Assembly: GCA_003427395.1 (NCBI GenBank)
Contig: BFEA01000291.1
Location: 1,040,208 to 1,104,207 of the forward strand
DNA: 64,000 nt
Reading direction: 5' to 3'
From: Chara braunii
Lineage: Eukaryota > Streptophyta > Charophyceae > Charales > Characeae
Shown here: positions 40,979-53,705 of the stretch, in pieces
Position numbering within the stretch: the first letter of the stretch is position 1
Layout: each line of letters begins with the position of its first letter
Translations under genes and position numbers: made by a program
Notes under the pieces: model-generated
Told to the model about the DNA's origin: nothing
The model's database searches: none
What the model saw: only the letters and a program-made list of their open reading frames with translations

Positions 40979-41610
40979 GGAGGATGATGGAATGGAACGG
41001 TGGTTTCCCCTGCTGCGCCAATGGCCGTCCTAGAATTTGCAGCCAGTTCGCACCCCTAAGGCTGCCGTATAGTAAGTGGACTGACGCACAAGTGGGTTCT
41101 AACTTCTAAGGGGGTGAAAGTTGTTGGGGGACCGGTCCACCACAGTTTTAAGGAGTACCTGCAGCTATTGCACAATTGCGCGTAGAACCAAGGTAGCAAA
41201 GTTGGAGGACCGGTCCTCCTTGCATGTGAACTGCAAAGGGGGCTAAAGAGGAAACCCGTTCGCCGATGCCCTCAGGCCCAGGCGTGGAGGCAGGGTCTGG
41301 TGTGGACACGGATGAACGTTGCTTTCCCCTAGGCCCTTACACAAAAGGGGTACCGGCAGTTCCAGTCCCATAACTTGCAAGAGGCAATTGACTTACCGTG
41401 AGGGCACGGGTGCGCAGCCCGTAGTTTATTTGTTGATGTGGTTCGGGAAAGATAAGGTAGTGATTATGTTGTATGTATGTTTTGTTATGTTCGCTATACA
41501 CAACTCCAAGAGAGTGTGCGTGAGGTCTCATTGGTGCTTTATTCACGGTGTTCAGGGGACGTTGGACCCAAGTTCCAGCAGGTGGCGCTCCCCATCAATA
41601 AACAGGAGAA
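40979..41610. other. No recognisable gene
   Basis: Contains two copies of GGACCGGTCC (41140 and 41211) with similar flanks (GTTG/GTTGGGGGACCGGTCC, GTTGGAGGACCGGTCC) about 71 bp apart. Confidence 0.35.
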
Positions 41611-41714
41611 TGTGTGTGTGTGTGTGTACGTGAATGTGTGTGTGTGTGTACGTATGTGTCTGTGTATGTGAGAGAGAGAGAGAGTGCGCGTGCTCGTGCG
41701 TGTGTGTATGTGTG

Positions 41715-41749
<35 letters not shown>
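41611..41749. repeat. (GT)n/(GA)n compound microsatellite
   Basis: Alternating GT-rich and GA-rich runs. Confidence 0.95.
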
Positions 41750-41750
<1 letters not shown>

Positions 41751-42459
41751 GCAGCATGCAGCATATCAGTGGCAGGGAGTTTTTTCTTTTCGAAATCCGA
41801 ATAGAAAGGGTACACATTGTATTCGAATACAATATGTACATCTTATATTCGAGGTGTTTTTCTATTAGAGAAAAGTGGACCCGCGTCGTTTCAATTTCGA
41901 AAAAGTTTTAAGGACCTCGGCCTCCTCGACCTCTTACGGGCAGCTACCGGTCCTACGTCGTCCTCGCCCTTGCAAGGCCTCAAAACCTTAAAATGCCCAC
42001 CCTCTCGACGACCACCGACGTTGAAATTTGAGTGACGTTGAAATGTCTCCGGGGGGGGAAACGCAACCCTGACGGACTCCGAACTTTTACCATTTTTTAT
42101 GCTCATAAAAATTTGCAAAAAAAAATTAAAAATTGAGAATCTGTACAGTAGCCCATGATCCTTCCAGGAAAAATATCAGAAAATTAAAAATAAAAATAAT
42201 AAGACCGTAACATAATCGTCGCATCGATTCGACACATTTTTTATTTTTGTCACTCAACCATGTGTAGGCCAGGGAAAAAGTATTCCAGCTTCAGTGATTT
42301 TCACGCTAAACAAACACGTGGAAAAACTTAAAAATTTGAGTGCTCGAGGATTTTGTTGTGATCTTCCAGTAAAAAATATTTAAGAAATAAAAAATATATA
42401 TTTTAATTGCAAAATAGATCGCGACTGCAATCTGACCCCTATTTCAATTTTGTCATTCA

Positions 42460-42460
<1 letters not shown>

Positions 42461-42500
<40 letters not shown>

Positions 42501-42501
42501 N

Positions 42502-42568
<67 letters not shown>

Positions 42569-42577
42569 TCTCTCTTT
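42461..42577. repeat. (CT)n microsatellite with an N at 42501
   Basis: About 116 bp of CT; the N marks an unresolved length. Confidence 0.95.
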
Positions 42578-42784
42578 TTTTTCTTGTATGCGCGCTTAGT
42601 TTCATTGCTTTAGCTACCTTAACGTTGCGTTTCCCATACCCATGAGGTAGATTAGGTAGGGGTTGTGTTTATTCGCAACCTTACGGTTGTAGTGTAGGTC
42701 GCAGCCCTAAAGGTTGCGGGATGGTGGGGTCGAGCATTTGTATTAAGGTAGCCGAATTTTTGTGGTGGACGACTTATCAAACAT

Positions 42785-43660
42785 CGACAAAGTAGTAGGA
42801 TACTCCATTGAGGGTCATCTTGCTACTTATTTGAAGTCAGACTGCACAATACCAAGACGTGGTAGGGGGGTTTAATGTGATCAACCTATTACGAACTTGA
42901 ATCTGGATTAACTGGTATTGACCAAGTAATAAGATGTTCCAGTGTGAGTCATTTTGCTGGTTGTTTTCTGTTTGTTTGCATACAATCTAATCGAAGGGGT
43001 AGTAGAATACTCCAGTGAGGGTCATCCTACTACTTGTTTGAAGTTATATTTCGTACTATTAAAGAGGTAGTAGGAGACTCCAATAAGGTTCATCTTTTTA
43101 CGAACTTAAAATTTACAACAACTTATGTTAAAATGTATTGTGATATGATTTGTTTGTTGGATGTTAAGCGAATAGTGGGATGGTCTAGTGTGAGTTATCC
43201 TACTGTTTATTTAATGTTGAAGGGTAGTGGTTCAGTCCAGTGTGAGTTATCCTACTACTCGTCTTAAATATATATACATTATTTTGTTTATTGTTATCCT
43301 ACTGTTTTGTTTATATATTCGACAGTCTGTGTGTATATGGATTGAATGGTATTGAAAGCGTAGTTGGATACTCCACTTTGAGTCATTTGATTACTTGTTT
43401 GAACGTGAATTGTGTAGTATTGAATAAGTGGTAGAAAATTTTTGTACGCGTTAATCTATTACTTGCATGTCTTCGAACTTAAACGAACCGAGAGAATATA
43501 AGATATGCACTCAAATGTTATTGTTGTTTGTTTGAGTATAGATTAATGAAATCGGCAGGATCGATATTTCATAGTCTTACTTTTCGACTGAATCCACATT
43601 GACCAGTATTAAGAGAAGTGGTAGGATGAAGGCTATAGTGAGGGTTTTCATAATGCTTAC
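42785..43660. repeat. Degenerate hairpin-bearing tandem array, ~9-11 units of ~70-90 bp
   Basis: Units follow GTAGTAGNATACTCCAGTGA, GGGTCATCCTACTACTTG, TTTGAA..., with GTAGTAGGAT and ATCCTACTAC complementary. Clear units are near 42793, 42918, 42998, 43066, 43160, 43205, 43360, 43428 and 43605. Confidence 0.75.
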
Positions 43661-44230
43661 TCACTTTTAGTCAAATAAGATTTTGGAGCTCCGTATATTA
43701 TCTGAAGTGGATACCTATCTCTCGAGATATAATCATATAGGAAATCCAATGGGCTACTTTTTTTAAAGGAAGTTGTCCTCCACTACATTTAAAGTTTGAA
43801 TTATCGAACTTCAGAATTCGGTCATAGAGATAACAAAGAGGTGTAAAAACCGTATTGACATGTGTGTAATTGTAAGTCATTTCAACTAAAAAACTATTAA
43901 AAAAATACACATTGTCAGTCTATGCAAGACTACGTTTTATTTTCTTATGGTAATAGTTAAGTTTGTCGACTCAACCCTTACTTTCCATCGACCTCACACT
44001 TTGCATCAACCTCTGCACTATTTTTTTTATTTTTTTTTGTCTAAGGAGTTAAGATTCTGTAAAAAAATATTTTTGAATGACCAGAGTCAAATGAGACTAA
44101 AAGACTAAGTAAAAAAACAAATATTTGACTTAGATGATCGAAAGTGTAAAGGCAATATGTGCAAGGTAAAATTAATATCTTCGTTGATTCGATGCACCGC
44201 AGGGTGTGAGACCGTCGTGCCCTACAGGCG

Positions 44231-45165
44231 GCGTCACTGTCAGGGATCTCGCTTTCTTGCCAATATCCTTAGAGAAGAAACTCGGGTATGATACGTTAAT
44301 GATCACCACAACACGACAACTTATCATAAAACTAACATAAACTTGTTACAGATGAACCTAATTATAGATGAAAATGTGCTAAGAGTGTTGCACTCGTGAA
44401 TGGAGTGACGTCGCACCAATAACACCGACATATATCGTATTGTCGACGATCTTTGTTACCTACCGAGGTCATGTAAGGGAATGAACTTCGGTCAGATAAT
44501 CGATGATCTAGGCAAAATGACAAGTAGTAACCAATGATTATCCTAGACGTAAGACATTTTTATACACTAGTAAAAAACTACTCCATTTGAATTTGCATAT
44601 CCCGAGATAATGAATATTGATATTAACACTTTGTAAGGAGATAATAAAAAAAAGATGAATTCAGATATTCTAATATGTCAGATATTTGTATATGGTGGTA
44701 ATTTGTTTTCGGTACCCATGCGTAGAGTAAGTTAAAAGTTCGTTTCATAAATCATAGTAACGAGTGTATTTTAATTTTTATAATGACAAATGTTGTTAAA
44801 AATTTACAAACCTTGATACCAGAAGAGTCTACCGGAGGTGTTGTGATACTTGTCTTTATATATCCGCATTAAAAATACGTATAATTATGGTAGGAACCCT
44901 TACGGATTTATAAAGTCAACTGTTGTCGGAGACCTTTGGTTGTCTATCGCGGTCCTATGTGAACGGACATGAGTTTGGTAAATTGAAGTCCTGGCAAAAC
45001 GACAATCTTTTACTTAATTGACAGCGTGACTATCGTTAAAAATATAAGACGTCCATCGACAACTTGTTGATATGTTGTCAGGGATTTCAACTATCTACTG
45101 AGGTCCTTAGTGAATGGATACAGATATATGTATGTTAGAAGTTTAGGCAAAACGACGATTTCAAG
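44231..45165. repeat. Four degenerate copies of a ~100-140-bp repeat
   Basis: Blocks TGTTGTCAGGGATTTC, TCTACNGAGGTCCT, GTGAANGGA and GGCAAAACGACAA recur near 44231, 44449, 44922 and 45073. Unit ends TTGTCG and CGACAA are complementary. Confidence 0.6.
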
Positions 45166-45937
45166 TTCTGAAAATGTATTTCTTAAAAATATTTTGTTTA
45201 TATTATTATCACTTTAGGCACAAGGTTAATACAAAATTTGACATTTTTGTCTTTTCAAAGTTATCGACAACATTGTCGTTTTCAACCATTGGGGATATAA
45301 AAAGGATAAGCTCAATATTGTCTGATCTGCATAACTGCAATACTTTTATATATAAATTTTACTTATTTTCAATTTAAAATATTTGCTTAAATCGTTAACA
45401 TAAAATGTTATATATCTAACATTACATTTATATGTTAGAGACTGTCATAAATTATAAGCACGATGACACAATACCTCATTCCTACTAACATTGTTTGTCT
45501 TCTACTCGCATTGACATGTTTTTATAACAGTAGTATCGCAAATAACTTTCAATGAATTGCGGTCATTAAAATAGGATAGGATATCGGAATGTTATGTCAA
45601 TTTTCATTAGCATATCTCGCATTTTCCGACTTCGCTTCGACATAATTCAATGGATAGCCGTGATGCAACCCTATAAGAGATAAAAAGTTATCTCGTTTGT
45701 GTGACGTGTTTTCAAGTTCTTTCAATTTTCGTACTTAGTAACACTGTTATTCGTGGTATGCAACCATTTTCACGTTATTCTCACTTTAGCATTGTCCGCA
45801 TTGAGATACTGCGATTGCTTATGGACTGCTCTCATCACAATAACTTATACTCTTTAGTCTCTGCTAGTCGGATGCTTGCAAACTCTATTTCACTTATACA
45901 TTAAGTTCCTTCAACTATGTTGCTCAAGACACGCAAA

Positions 45938-46327
45938 TCAAGTATAGAGGAGGATTACAGGGGAAAACCCCTGAAAGACGCATTGACTTAACGACGGAAA
46001 AAAAAAAAAGTGACTAGGAGGGGGAATAAGAAATGAATGAAAAATAGAAAGGAGTAAGGTTGTGCTATTACCAGAATGATTTGGATGACTGTACGCTATT
46101 TCCTGGCATGATGACTTATTATGCTTATAGGTATGAGTAAAACTATGGTGTTTCGCCCCCATGCTTTGAACCGCTTTCACGCAGTCACCCTGCACCAGAT
46201 TCCCCTCCTTCGTCTTTCGCTTTATCTCATTATTGCTAATTAACCGTATTTCTGCAACCGCATCGCTCGTTGCTTCCGCCGTCATCACGCGTCCCTGATC
46301 CACCCGTTGTTTATAAAAATGCATCAT
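45938..46327 (-). CDS. Unrecognised ORF, 129 codons, GC-richer than surroundings
   Basis: Starts ATGATG at 46327. The first ~60 residues (MMHFYKQRVDQGRVMTAEAT, then SDAVAEIRLISNNEIKRKTK and NLVQGDCVKAVQSMGAKH) have ordinary protein composition, while the last ~40 are low-complexity (FFFFPS), so an intron may begin inside. The surrounding kilobases are AT-rich and gene-free. No family recognised; chance is possible. Confidence 0.25.
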   Translation of the reverse strand: MMHFYKQRVDQGRVMTAEATSDAVAEIRLISNNEIKRKTKEGNLVQGDCVKAVQSMGAKHHSFTHTYKHNKSSCQEIAYSHPNHSGNSTTLLLSIFHSFLIPPPSHFFFFPSLSQCVFQGFSPVILLYT

Positions 46328-49300
46328 TAGATCATCGCTTGTGTATCAATCTTACACTTTTCTTTTTATGTCAGATTGAACAATGCGACCTAATATCGTA
46401 TGTACTTCACGAGGGAATCATATAAAAGGCAACCTTGATCACAAACATACTGCTTATTCTGGATTAATATGACTTAAACATTTGTCTTAATGAGGTCCAA
46501 ACCTTTGCTCTAGATGATCATTAAATTATGAGAAGGATCATATCACGATGACTTAGAGACAATCGTTTACACCATAGTGGTTAGTGTTAGTTGTTTCCCC
46601 TCGATATCTAGTTGTTGTGGCGTTCATGATGATGAGTCTGACCACGAAATTGTATTTGCTATTTTATAGCAAGAGTGTGAGTTCTTATGATGACCTGTTG
46701 ATATGTATCATACTCGAGAATACAATTAATCGTGTAAGAGACACTTAAAATAATATTTGATACAATGTTTTAGTAAGAAATAATGTATGTATAGAACGTC
46801 ATATATGAAAAACATTTTGTTGAATTGATTTCTATAATACTTATTATGATTTTTTTTAGTTTTTTTAATCCATAAACTTGAAGATTGTAACCTAGTACGA
46901 ACTCTATTGTGAAGTGATTTAACTTTTAGCAAAGCGGTTTCTATTATTGAAATTTAAAAATCGTTGGTACCGTAATCATAAGGGAAAAGTTGTTAAATAT
47001 AAAACATTAAATATCTTACTTTATACATATTGGGTCGTATTGCGTTCAGTAGCCATGTCATCTGCGTGTTCATAATTTGATAAGAATTATAAGATAACAA
47101 TATATAGTTGTTGAGTTATATTATATACATTTTTAATAAAAGTCTTGTATAAATCATAGAGTCGTAGAAAGAGAAAAAAAATCATTAACACATCGAGTTC
47201 ATGAGTGTTGAACTCCTACAGATGAATATTGTGATATGCAATTGTTATGTCATTTACTCAAGAATTAGGAACTCTTTCGAAATCATCTGTCATAAAACCT
47301 AACTATATAGTTATAAAATAAACAAACTTTTAATGTCATTATGTATACAGTGTAATTAGACTATTAAATTATTAAAGTTATAAGATATATGTTGTGACGA
47401 TAAACTCAATCCTTCAACAATCGTATAATTTTTGGGTTGTACCGTATAACATTCAAATATTCGACTATCCACTTAAAATCATGATCCTCACGTACATTAT
47501 ATTTAATAAAAATAGATTTTGAAAATATCCTTCATCAATCTCGTAGAGTTCTAATGTTGTGATTCAAATAATGAATGTATTTTATTGGTCATAAACTATG
47601 TTTTTAGAGGATCTGTTATAATATAAACGGTTTCGATCTTTAGCAAACATTTTACGAGATTTAGGATAATTAACAGCGTTATAACCTTCGATAAATAATT
47701 AAGGTTATAAAGTACAATGATACGAGTGTATAAACTGAATGAAAAAATTAAGGTTGTGCTTAAACGCCTTAATAGTTGGAAGAATGTCGATCTGATAAAA
47801 ACCTGATTATAACGTTATACTTATGCGATACAAAGTATTGTCGATAAGTTTAGTCATTGGAATATTAGCCTAACCCTAAAGGATCATAAGATGCAAATTA
47901 ATTGTTATTTTTTTAAGTTTGTAACTTGTTAGTCATTAGGAACGAACAATACAGCAAATGAAAACTTAAGTCATTCACTTTACGTTTCTTATCCACTTGA
48001 AGATATATATATCATAAAGTTTGAGAACGGAGTAACTCTTAGAGTCATAAAGTGTGAAATTTGATTTGACTGGGCAAAAATTTAGAGTTATAGACTCATA
48101 TGTTTTGACATTAGATTTGGTTGTCCGATGATTATCGCACTCTTGAAATTATATAATATAATAAGGTTATTTATTTAAAATATTATCAATTTTTTTAATA
48201 TACTACACATAATTAAGTGTGAGGGTATCAGTTTGAAAGTTATTTAATTTCAAATGTCGTGTATTATATAGTTTGACTACTACGCTATCCACTTTATATA
48301 GATAAATATATGAGTGATTGTGATTGATGTAATATATATTTTCCTAGTGTTCTTGTTCAGTGTTTGGTGAGGTTGATCATTGTTGTATATTGTTACGGAT
48401 TGCTTGATGATTATATATGCGAGCATGAATATGCATTTAAATTACTTTTTACAACAAGGATAGATAAATTGCATGAAATTCACGTTCATCATGAGACCGG
48501 AGATAAATGAAGTGACTAACTTTTAAATGGGATAAATTTTATAGATAAAAGTCAATATCAAAAGCTTATCCTTTTGGGGTTTGTAATGTTGTTTGGTACT
48601 TTCGTCTAAGTGGCTAAAAAAAATTATAGCTAAGTGTTGTAGGTTGTATAAAGACTCACACTAAAATATTGTTTTTGATCCATAAAGAAGTGTTGTCACG
48701 TTTCCTTGTGAGGGAAAATAACTACACTATCATTGAAAGAGAGGAAGGTGTTTGAGACCCTGTCAGGACACTGTCTGTAGGGGAGGCGAATGTTGTCTGT
48801 TATGAAGTAAGGAGTGATTACCAAAAGTCATGTCGAGCAGGGTCACCTCATCTCTATGACCATAATCTAACCAACTAAAAACATGCGAGGTGACGTCGTC
48901 CGACTCTATTGCAGGGGATTGATGAGGTCTCGATATTGAAATCAGAGGAAGATTTGGTGAGGCTCGGTCATAGAACGAGACCTCATATTTGAGATGTTAT
49001 CCTTTTGATGAGATTAGATCACCCTTCGGCACAATATTATCTATTAAAAGAAAATAAGTTATGTTATCACCATTATTATCTTTTAAACGCTTTTGTGGTT
49101 GTATTATATGTTTTTATTGTAACAACCATCATTTGTTGTTAGTGTTGCTTAAAATTTATATGAATAAATTTTTAAGGTATGTTATCGATTTCATTATCCA
49201 TCTCTACCATATCGATCTAAGTCTTTACACATTATTTGTTATCTTTAGCTATATCATTTATTCATATGACATAAATATATCATTTACATTTCTTTTGTGT

Positions 49301-50240
49301 TGTTCAGTGAGGACTGATAATAAACCCTGCGTATTGTAAAAAGTTATTTAGAACTTGTTTCTTTGATGATGATATTGATGTGATTATAATCTCTGATTAC
49401 TGTCTCAGATGAGATATAGTCTTATCCAAGTATGTGCAGATTAACACTCAAACTCGAATGGTTATCAGAGGGGTCGAGAGTCAGGTTTAAAAGTTTGATA
49501 AAACCCAAGATAGGAAGATTTACCGATTATTGCGTAACCAATACGAGAACCACTGTTAATATAACAACACGATGAGCCGCCGATCTGGCCTGATTAACCG
49601 GACTGTAGTGGTTGAGACCAAAGTCGTTGATCCCCTCGCATTATACTTCATGTGAGACAATAATTTTGATTTTGGTTGATACCCACGTCCAAAGAGTTAG
49701 GTTATCTGACTCCACAGACAAGCAACGAGGATCTGGGAAAAATGTATAAACTTTTGAAAAAAAATATCATTGTTTATCTTGGTAACTTTCACCTTTATAG
49801 TACAAATCCAGTATCCCTCACTAATTGTTCGTCGATTTTTATTTAAAAGTCTTAATATATGGGAAACCGGGATCAAAATCCTGACAGTGGTAGAATATAT
49901 AAATGGAGGCAATGCGAATCTTAGTTGCACCTCAATTTATCTTCTCTTTATGAAGAATAGAGAATAACGTGTATCATTCTTTGTTGTTTCATTTGTCCGG
50001 AGACATTATTGATCAATTATTTTTTATCTGTTGATTTGATAATGGAAAAAAACTGAAGGGTAAAATGTATGAACGATCACTATAAATGTCCCTCGCGACG
50101 AGGATGTCGCTAGTAGGATCCGAGAACACTGTCGGAGCAAATACCCTTGTTTTTGTAGTCGACGCAACGATGACATCGACCACCATGACGGAGTCAATCT
50201 AAAAATAAAAGTTTGCGCACTTTTGCACGACACTTTTGGA
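46328..50240. other. AT-rich gene desert
   Basis: No frame over 92 codons and no recognisable element. Isolated hairpin arms GAGGTCTCG (48922) and CGAGACCTC (48979) lie in a slightly GC-richer patch at 48700-49000. Confidence 0.5.
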
Positions 50241-50665
50241 TAATTTCCTCGACCATGAAGGCCAAAGTTTATCGATAACTAAATTTTGGTTAGTATGTAC
50301 GCACGTTATGATTACGTATGCTATGATGGTTATGATAAGTAATGATACCCTTCGACCACAAAGGTCGAGGATAATGTTTATTATAACCAATCCTACGAGT
50401 TGACCTCGATGGTTGGAAGGCGTGTAAACCAAACGTGCACACGACACATACCTTTTCACATCACGTGATAAATATTAAGAAACCGGAAAGTATTAAAAAT
50501 TCATTGGCCGCATTGGTCGAGGGGTCGATAAGGTTGATATTTTGTCGAGCAAACGGATGACGAGTTCGTCAATACATGGGATCCGCGACTTACTCCGCCG
50601 TAGACTCGAATGTAAGTTATAAATTAATATAAACCCCGACCAAGCGGTTGGGGCAACCAAAAAAC
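50240..50665. repeat. Scattered CGACC...GGTCG hairpin words, about five
   Basis: CTCGACCATGAAGGCC (50248), TTCGACCACAAAGGTCGA (50351), GACCTCGATGGTT (50402), GGCCGCATTGGTCGAGG (50506) and CCCCGACCAAGCGGTTGGGG (50635): five variants of one short inverted motif. Confidence 0.45.
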
Positions 50666-51212
50666 TCAACTGTCTATTGCAACACGGCTACGACAGACAA
50701 ACCTAGCTTAGTTTGCCTGCAAACGAGATTATGACTCAAATTCATAGCATAAATGAGTCTGGTACTTTATTTATGATAACGTCATTCCATTTCTACCCGA
50801 AGTAAGAGTTAGCTTAGTAGGTTTTGGTGTGAAATTAAAATTGAAGGACTTAGGGATCGAATCCATCCGACCTCTGAGGTAACTCTTTTTGAAAACAAGC
50901 TCACATTCGCCTTATGGTACTCCCGCCGTCGGTCACACACGACTTGAACCTACCACCTCGTTCTTTAGTTACAGCTAACCCAGTTGTAACAAGCCAAGAG
51001 GCGGGGCAAGTGACATAACGGGGTTGTTAGCAGTTAGATTATTTTCATTTTCTTCATAAGTTAGATTATTTTTATACATTTTTATTTTCTTTAGCAATTA
51101 TCCCGAGTTCAAATCCCCCTAACAAGTGGGGAGGGGTAACTTACTGCGGTTTTGCACTACCTGCGACCGACCTTGTCGATGTCGATACCTTGAGACCATG
51201 GCATGATATTTG

Positions 51213-51268
51213 GTCCTTCGGGACATCCGTTAAAATATGTACGATACATAAAAGACTAACGTGGTTCT
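51213..51268 (+). pseudogene. U6 snRNA 5'-half fragment
   Basis: GGTCCTTCGGGACATCCGTT, then AAAAT, ACGATACA, AAAGACTAACGTGG: U6 order, diverged after the first 30 nt. Confidence 0.65.
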
Positions 51269-51435
51269 GAGCTAATGAGTCTCCTAAGTGAACCTTGAGC
51301 CTGATCGCAGGTAGGTTCGCTATGGAAAACCGGGGGAGGCCGACGGGTCGGGCATGTCAAGTTGGGCATAAAGTCCGACTGCGCTGTGGAAGGAAAATTT
51401 CATTTTCCTGAAAGTTCATTTTCGGCATAAGGTGC

Positions 51436-51770
51436 GTTGTCGAGTGAATCAGTCCTGCAGGGGGCCCCTCCGAGCCGTGTCACTCACAATTTCGACCAGG
51501 TCTGTATCCTTTATCATGGTGCAACGAAACTTTTGTCGCCACTTCGGCCAAGTGCGCTAGCCATACCTCTCGCAAACCCCTACGACAGGATAGGGCCACA
51601 CGAGATACAACTTGCCTCCCCCTGCAGAAGTTGTTACCATCCCTTAGGTGGGCGTATCCCGCCGAGCTACTGAACTACGTCCGAAAGTTAATCAGTTGCA
51701 ATTGTAGAGGTGGTCCAACGGAGGACATTTCTCGTACGTTGTAGCATAGGGGGTACGCGCGGTTCCACCC
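51436..51770 (-). repeat. Hairpin-bearing SINE-like repeat, copy 2
   Basis: Begins GTTGTCGAGTGAATCAG on plus. The core at 51563-51607 contains CCCCTACGACAGGATAGGG. It ends after GTAGCATAGG and TACGCGCGGT. On minus, GTAGTTCAGTAGCTCGGCGG resembles a tRNA A-box region. Collinear with 62095-62420. Confidence 0.65.
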
Positions 51771-52083
51771 ATCTATCGAACCCGTACGTGAACCGACGCA
51801 CTGGGGGGATGAAGTCCCAAGCGGGGCACATCGTCCGTCGACTAGGACGCATCTTTCTTACAACGCGTTACACCTCTCCAAAAGCAAAAAATTAGATTAC
51901 TCACACAAACAAAACACTCATGATCCCTTTGGTATCAGACCCATAACTTTTACATCATAAGGCGTCACACATCAGACTCAAGATAAAACCGTGTGGACGC
52001 AAAACTTTCTTATATCGACTAGCCATGCATGTATACGCAAGAAGTTGCAGCAACGGAGTACCATGTAGTACCCATAATCACGC

Positions 52084-52106
52084 GACCCTCAATGGTCTTG
52101 AGGGTC
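52084..52106. repeat. Perfect 9-bp hairpin
   Basis: GACCCTCAA and TTGAGGGTC around TGGTC, followed by further overlapping inverted words (ACACTCAAGTGT, 52114). Confidence 0.6.
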
Positions 52107-53028
52107 TCGTTCGACACTCAAGTGTCAGCTGACACGCGCCTTGAGGGATTAATCTCTCGACACTAAACAACAGCCAAGACGGTTAAGAACCACACCCGCT
52201 TCTGCACCTTGCAGAGAGTGGGTGGTGGACAAGCTAAAGCCTGTCGTGACAGTCTACCCTTAAGGTCATGGAGATGAGCTCAATCATCTAGGGCCTAAAG
52301 AAAAATCAAGGGGTTGACTTTGACGGATGCCACAGACTTCAACGTTCAACTATAAAAATTAATAAGCAAAATCACTCAGTAAATAAACAGGCATCCCAAC
52401 ACCCATATTAAATCAGAACTCGAGATAAAACAAAAGTGAGGAATTTAAACCCATCACATATGCAGATCGTGCGACACGTGGTTGTCATTCTCACTGCTTC
52501 CAAAGTAAGACCCGTACACAAGTTTCAAAATACTAACCTTTATAAGACACAAACACATACGAGAGTCACATTATCATACACCAAAATGGTCAACTTTACT
52601 ATTCCCTGTAACTCACACCACGCCTCACACACTCAAGCCCCAACCGTTGTCAAACTTTCCATAAGAACCGATCAAATTTTTATAATGGTCGTTAAAAGAC
52701 GTCTGGTTAAAACTCTCAAACAAAAATATTCAATATCAGACCTAAGGCATCAAGTTGAGGTACATGTGTAAGCAAAGTTGTGTCGTGAGCCGACAAGTTG
52801 GCAATTAACAAACCGACTTGTTACCAAAGATAACATAGGATGATCCTCGTAGGATCGGGTTGAAACTTAATCAGCTTCTGAATTGAAATGGCCAAGGAAG
52901 ACGTGTAAACACAACACTAATCAAATCCCAATATTAAATCACATCTTACTCAAAACTTTTATAAGACAAAAGTTGACAAAAAATTAAATTTATCTCTTAA
53001 ATAAACCTCAGGGAATAAGGAAAAGTTT

Positions 53029-53425
53029 GGCAGCATCTCCCCTATATAGTGTGAATCGTAAAGACTCTTTCAATCAAAATATAATCTAACTCTTCAAAAC
53101 TAAAAAAAGTTCGGCAACGCTTCCTGTAGAAAAAATGTTTTTTTTTTTTTCCAGAATTTATACAAGGCTACATATAATACTCATAAATAATTTTGGCTTG
53201 AGAAATTCAAATTTTGTCCAATTCCTTGATTTAGTAAAAATTTGGGCAACACTTCCTCTAAAAAAAAAGGTTTTCTATATTTTAACTAAGCCAAATATAA
53301 AATCCAGACAAAAGTTGAACTTTGAAAAACCAAAATTTGACTACTTCTTTGGTTGTAGAAATTTCAGCAACTCCTCCTGTAGAAAAAATAGTTTTTCAAA
53401 ATTTATACAGAGTCAAGTAAAGTAA
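53029..53425. repeat. Degenerate ~85-130-bp tandem repeat x 4
   Basis: GGCAGCATCTCC (53029), CGGCAACGCTTCCTGTAG (53112), GGGCAACACTTCCTCTA (53244) and CAGCAACTCCTCCTGTAG (53365) each precede an A-run and AATTTATACA/TTTTAACTA. Confidence 0.7.
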
Positions 53426-53705
53426 ATGAGCCCAGAAAGTGCAAGAACTTGAACTAAGTAAAATAAACTTAACTAAGGAAATGCAGGAATTGAACCAACT
53501 CCTATAGCTCTAGCACGTGGCGAGCATATAAAACAACTACCTATCAAATTGAAACTCTGACTAAGTAGAGTTCACACTCAGCCACATTCAAGTCCATACC
53601 ACAATGGTAAGTACTCTCGCTCAGTCCCAATGTTAAATCTTGTCAATAATAATTCGTAGTCTCTCAATAATTTATCAACTTTTACCAAACTTACATAAGG
53701 CATAG

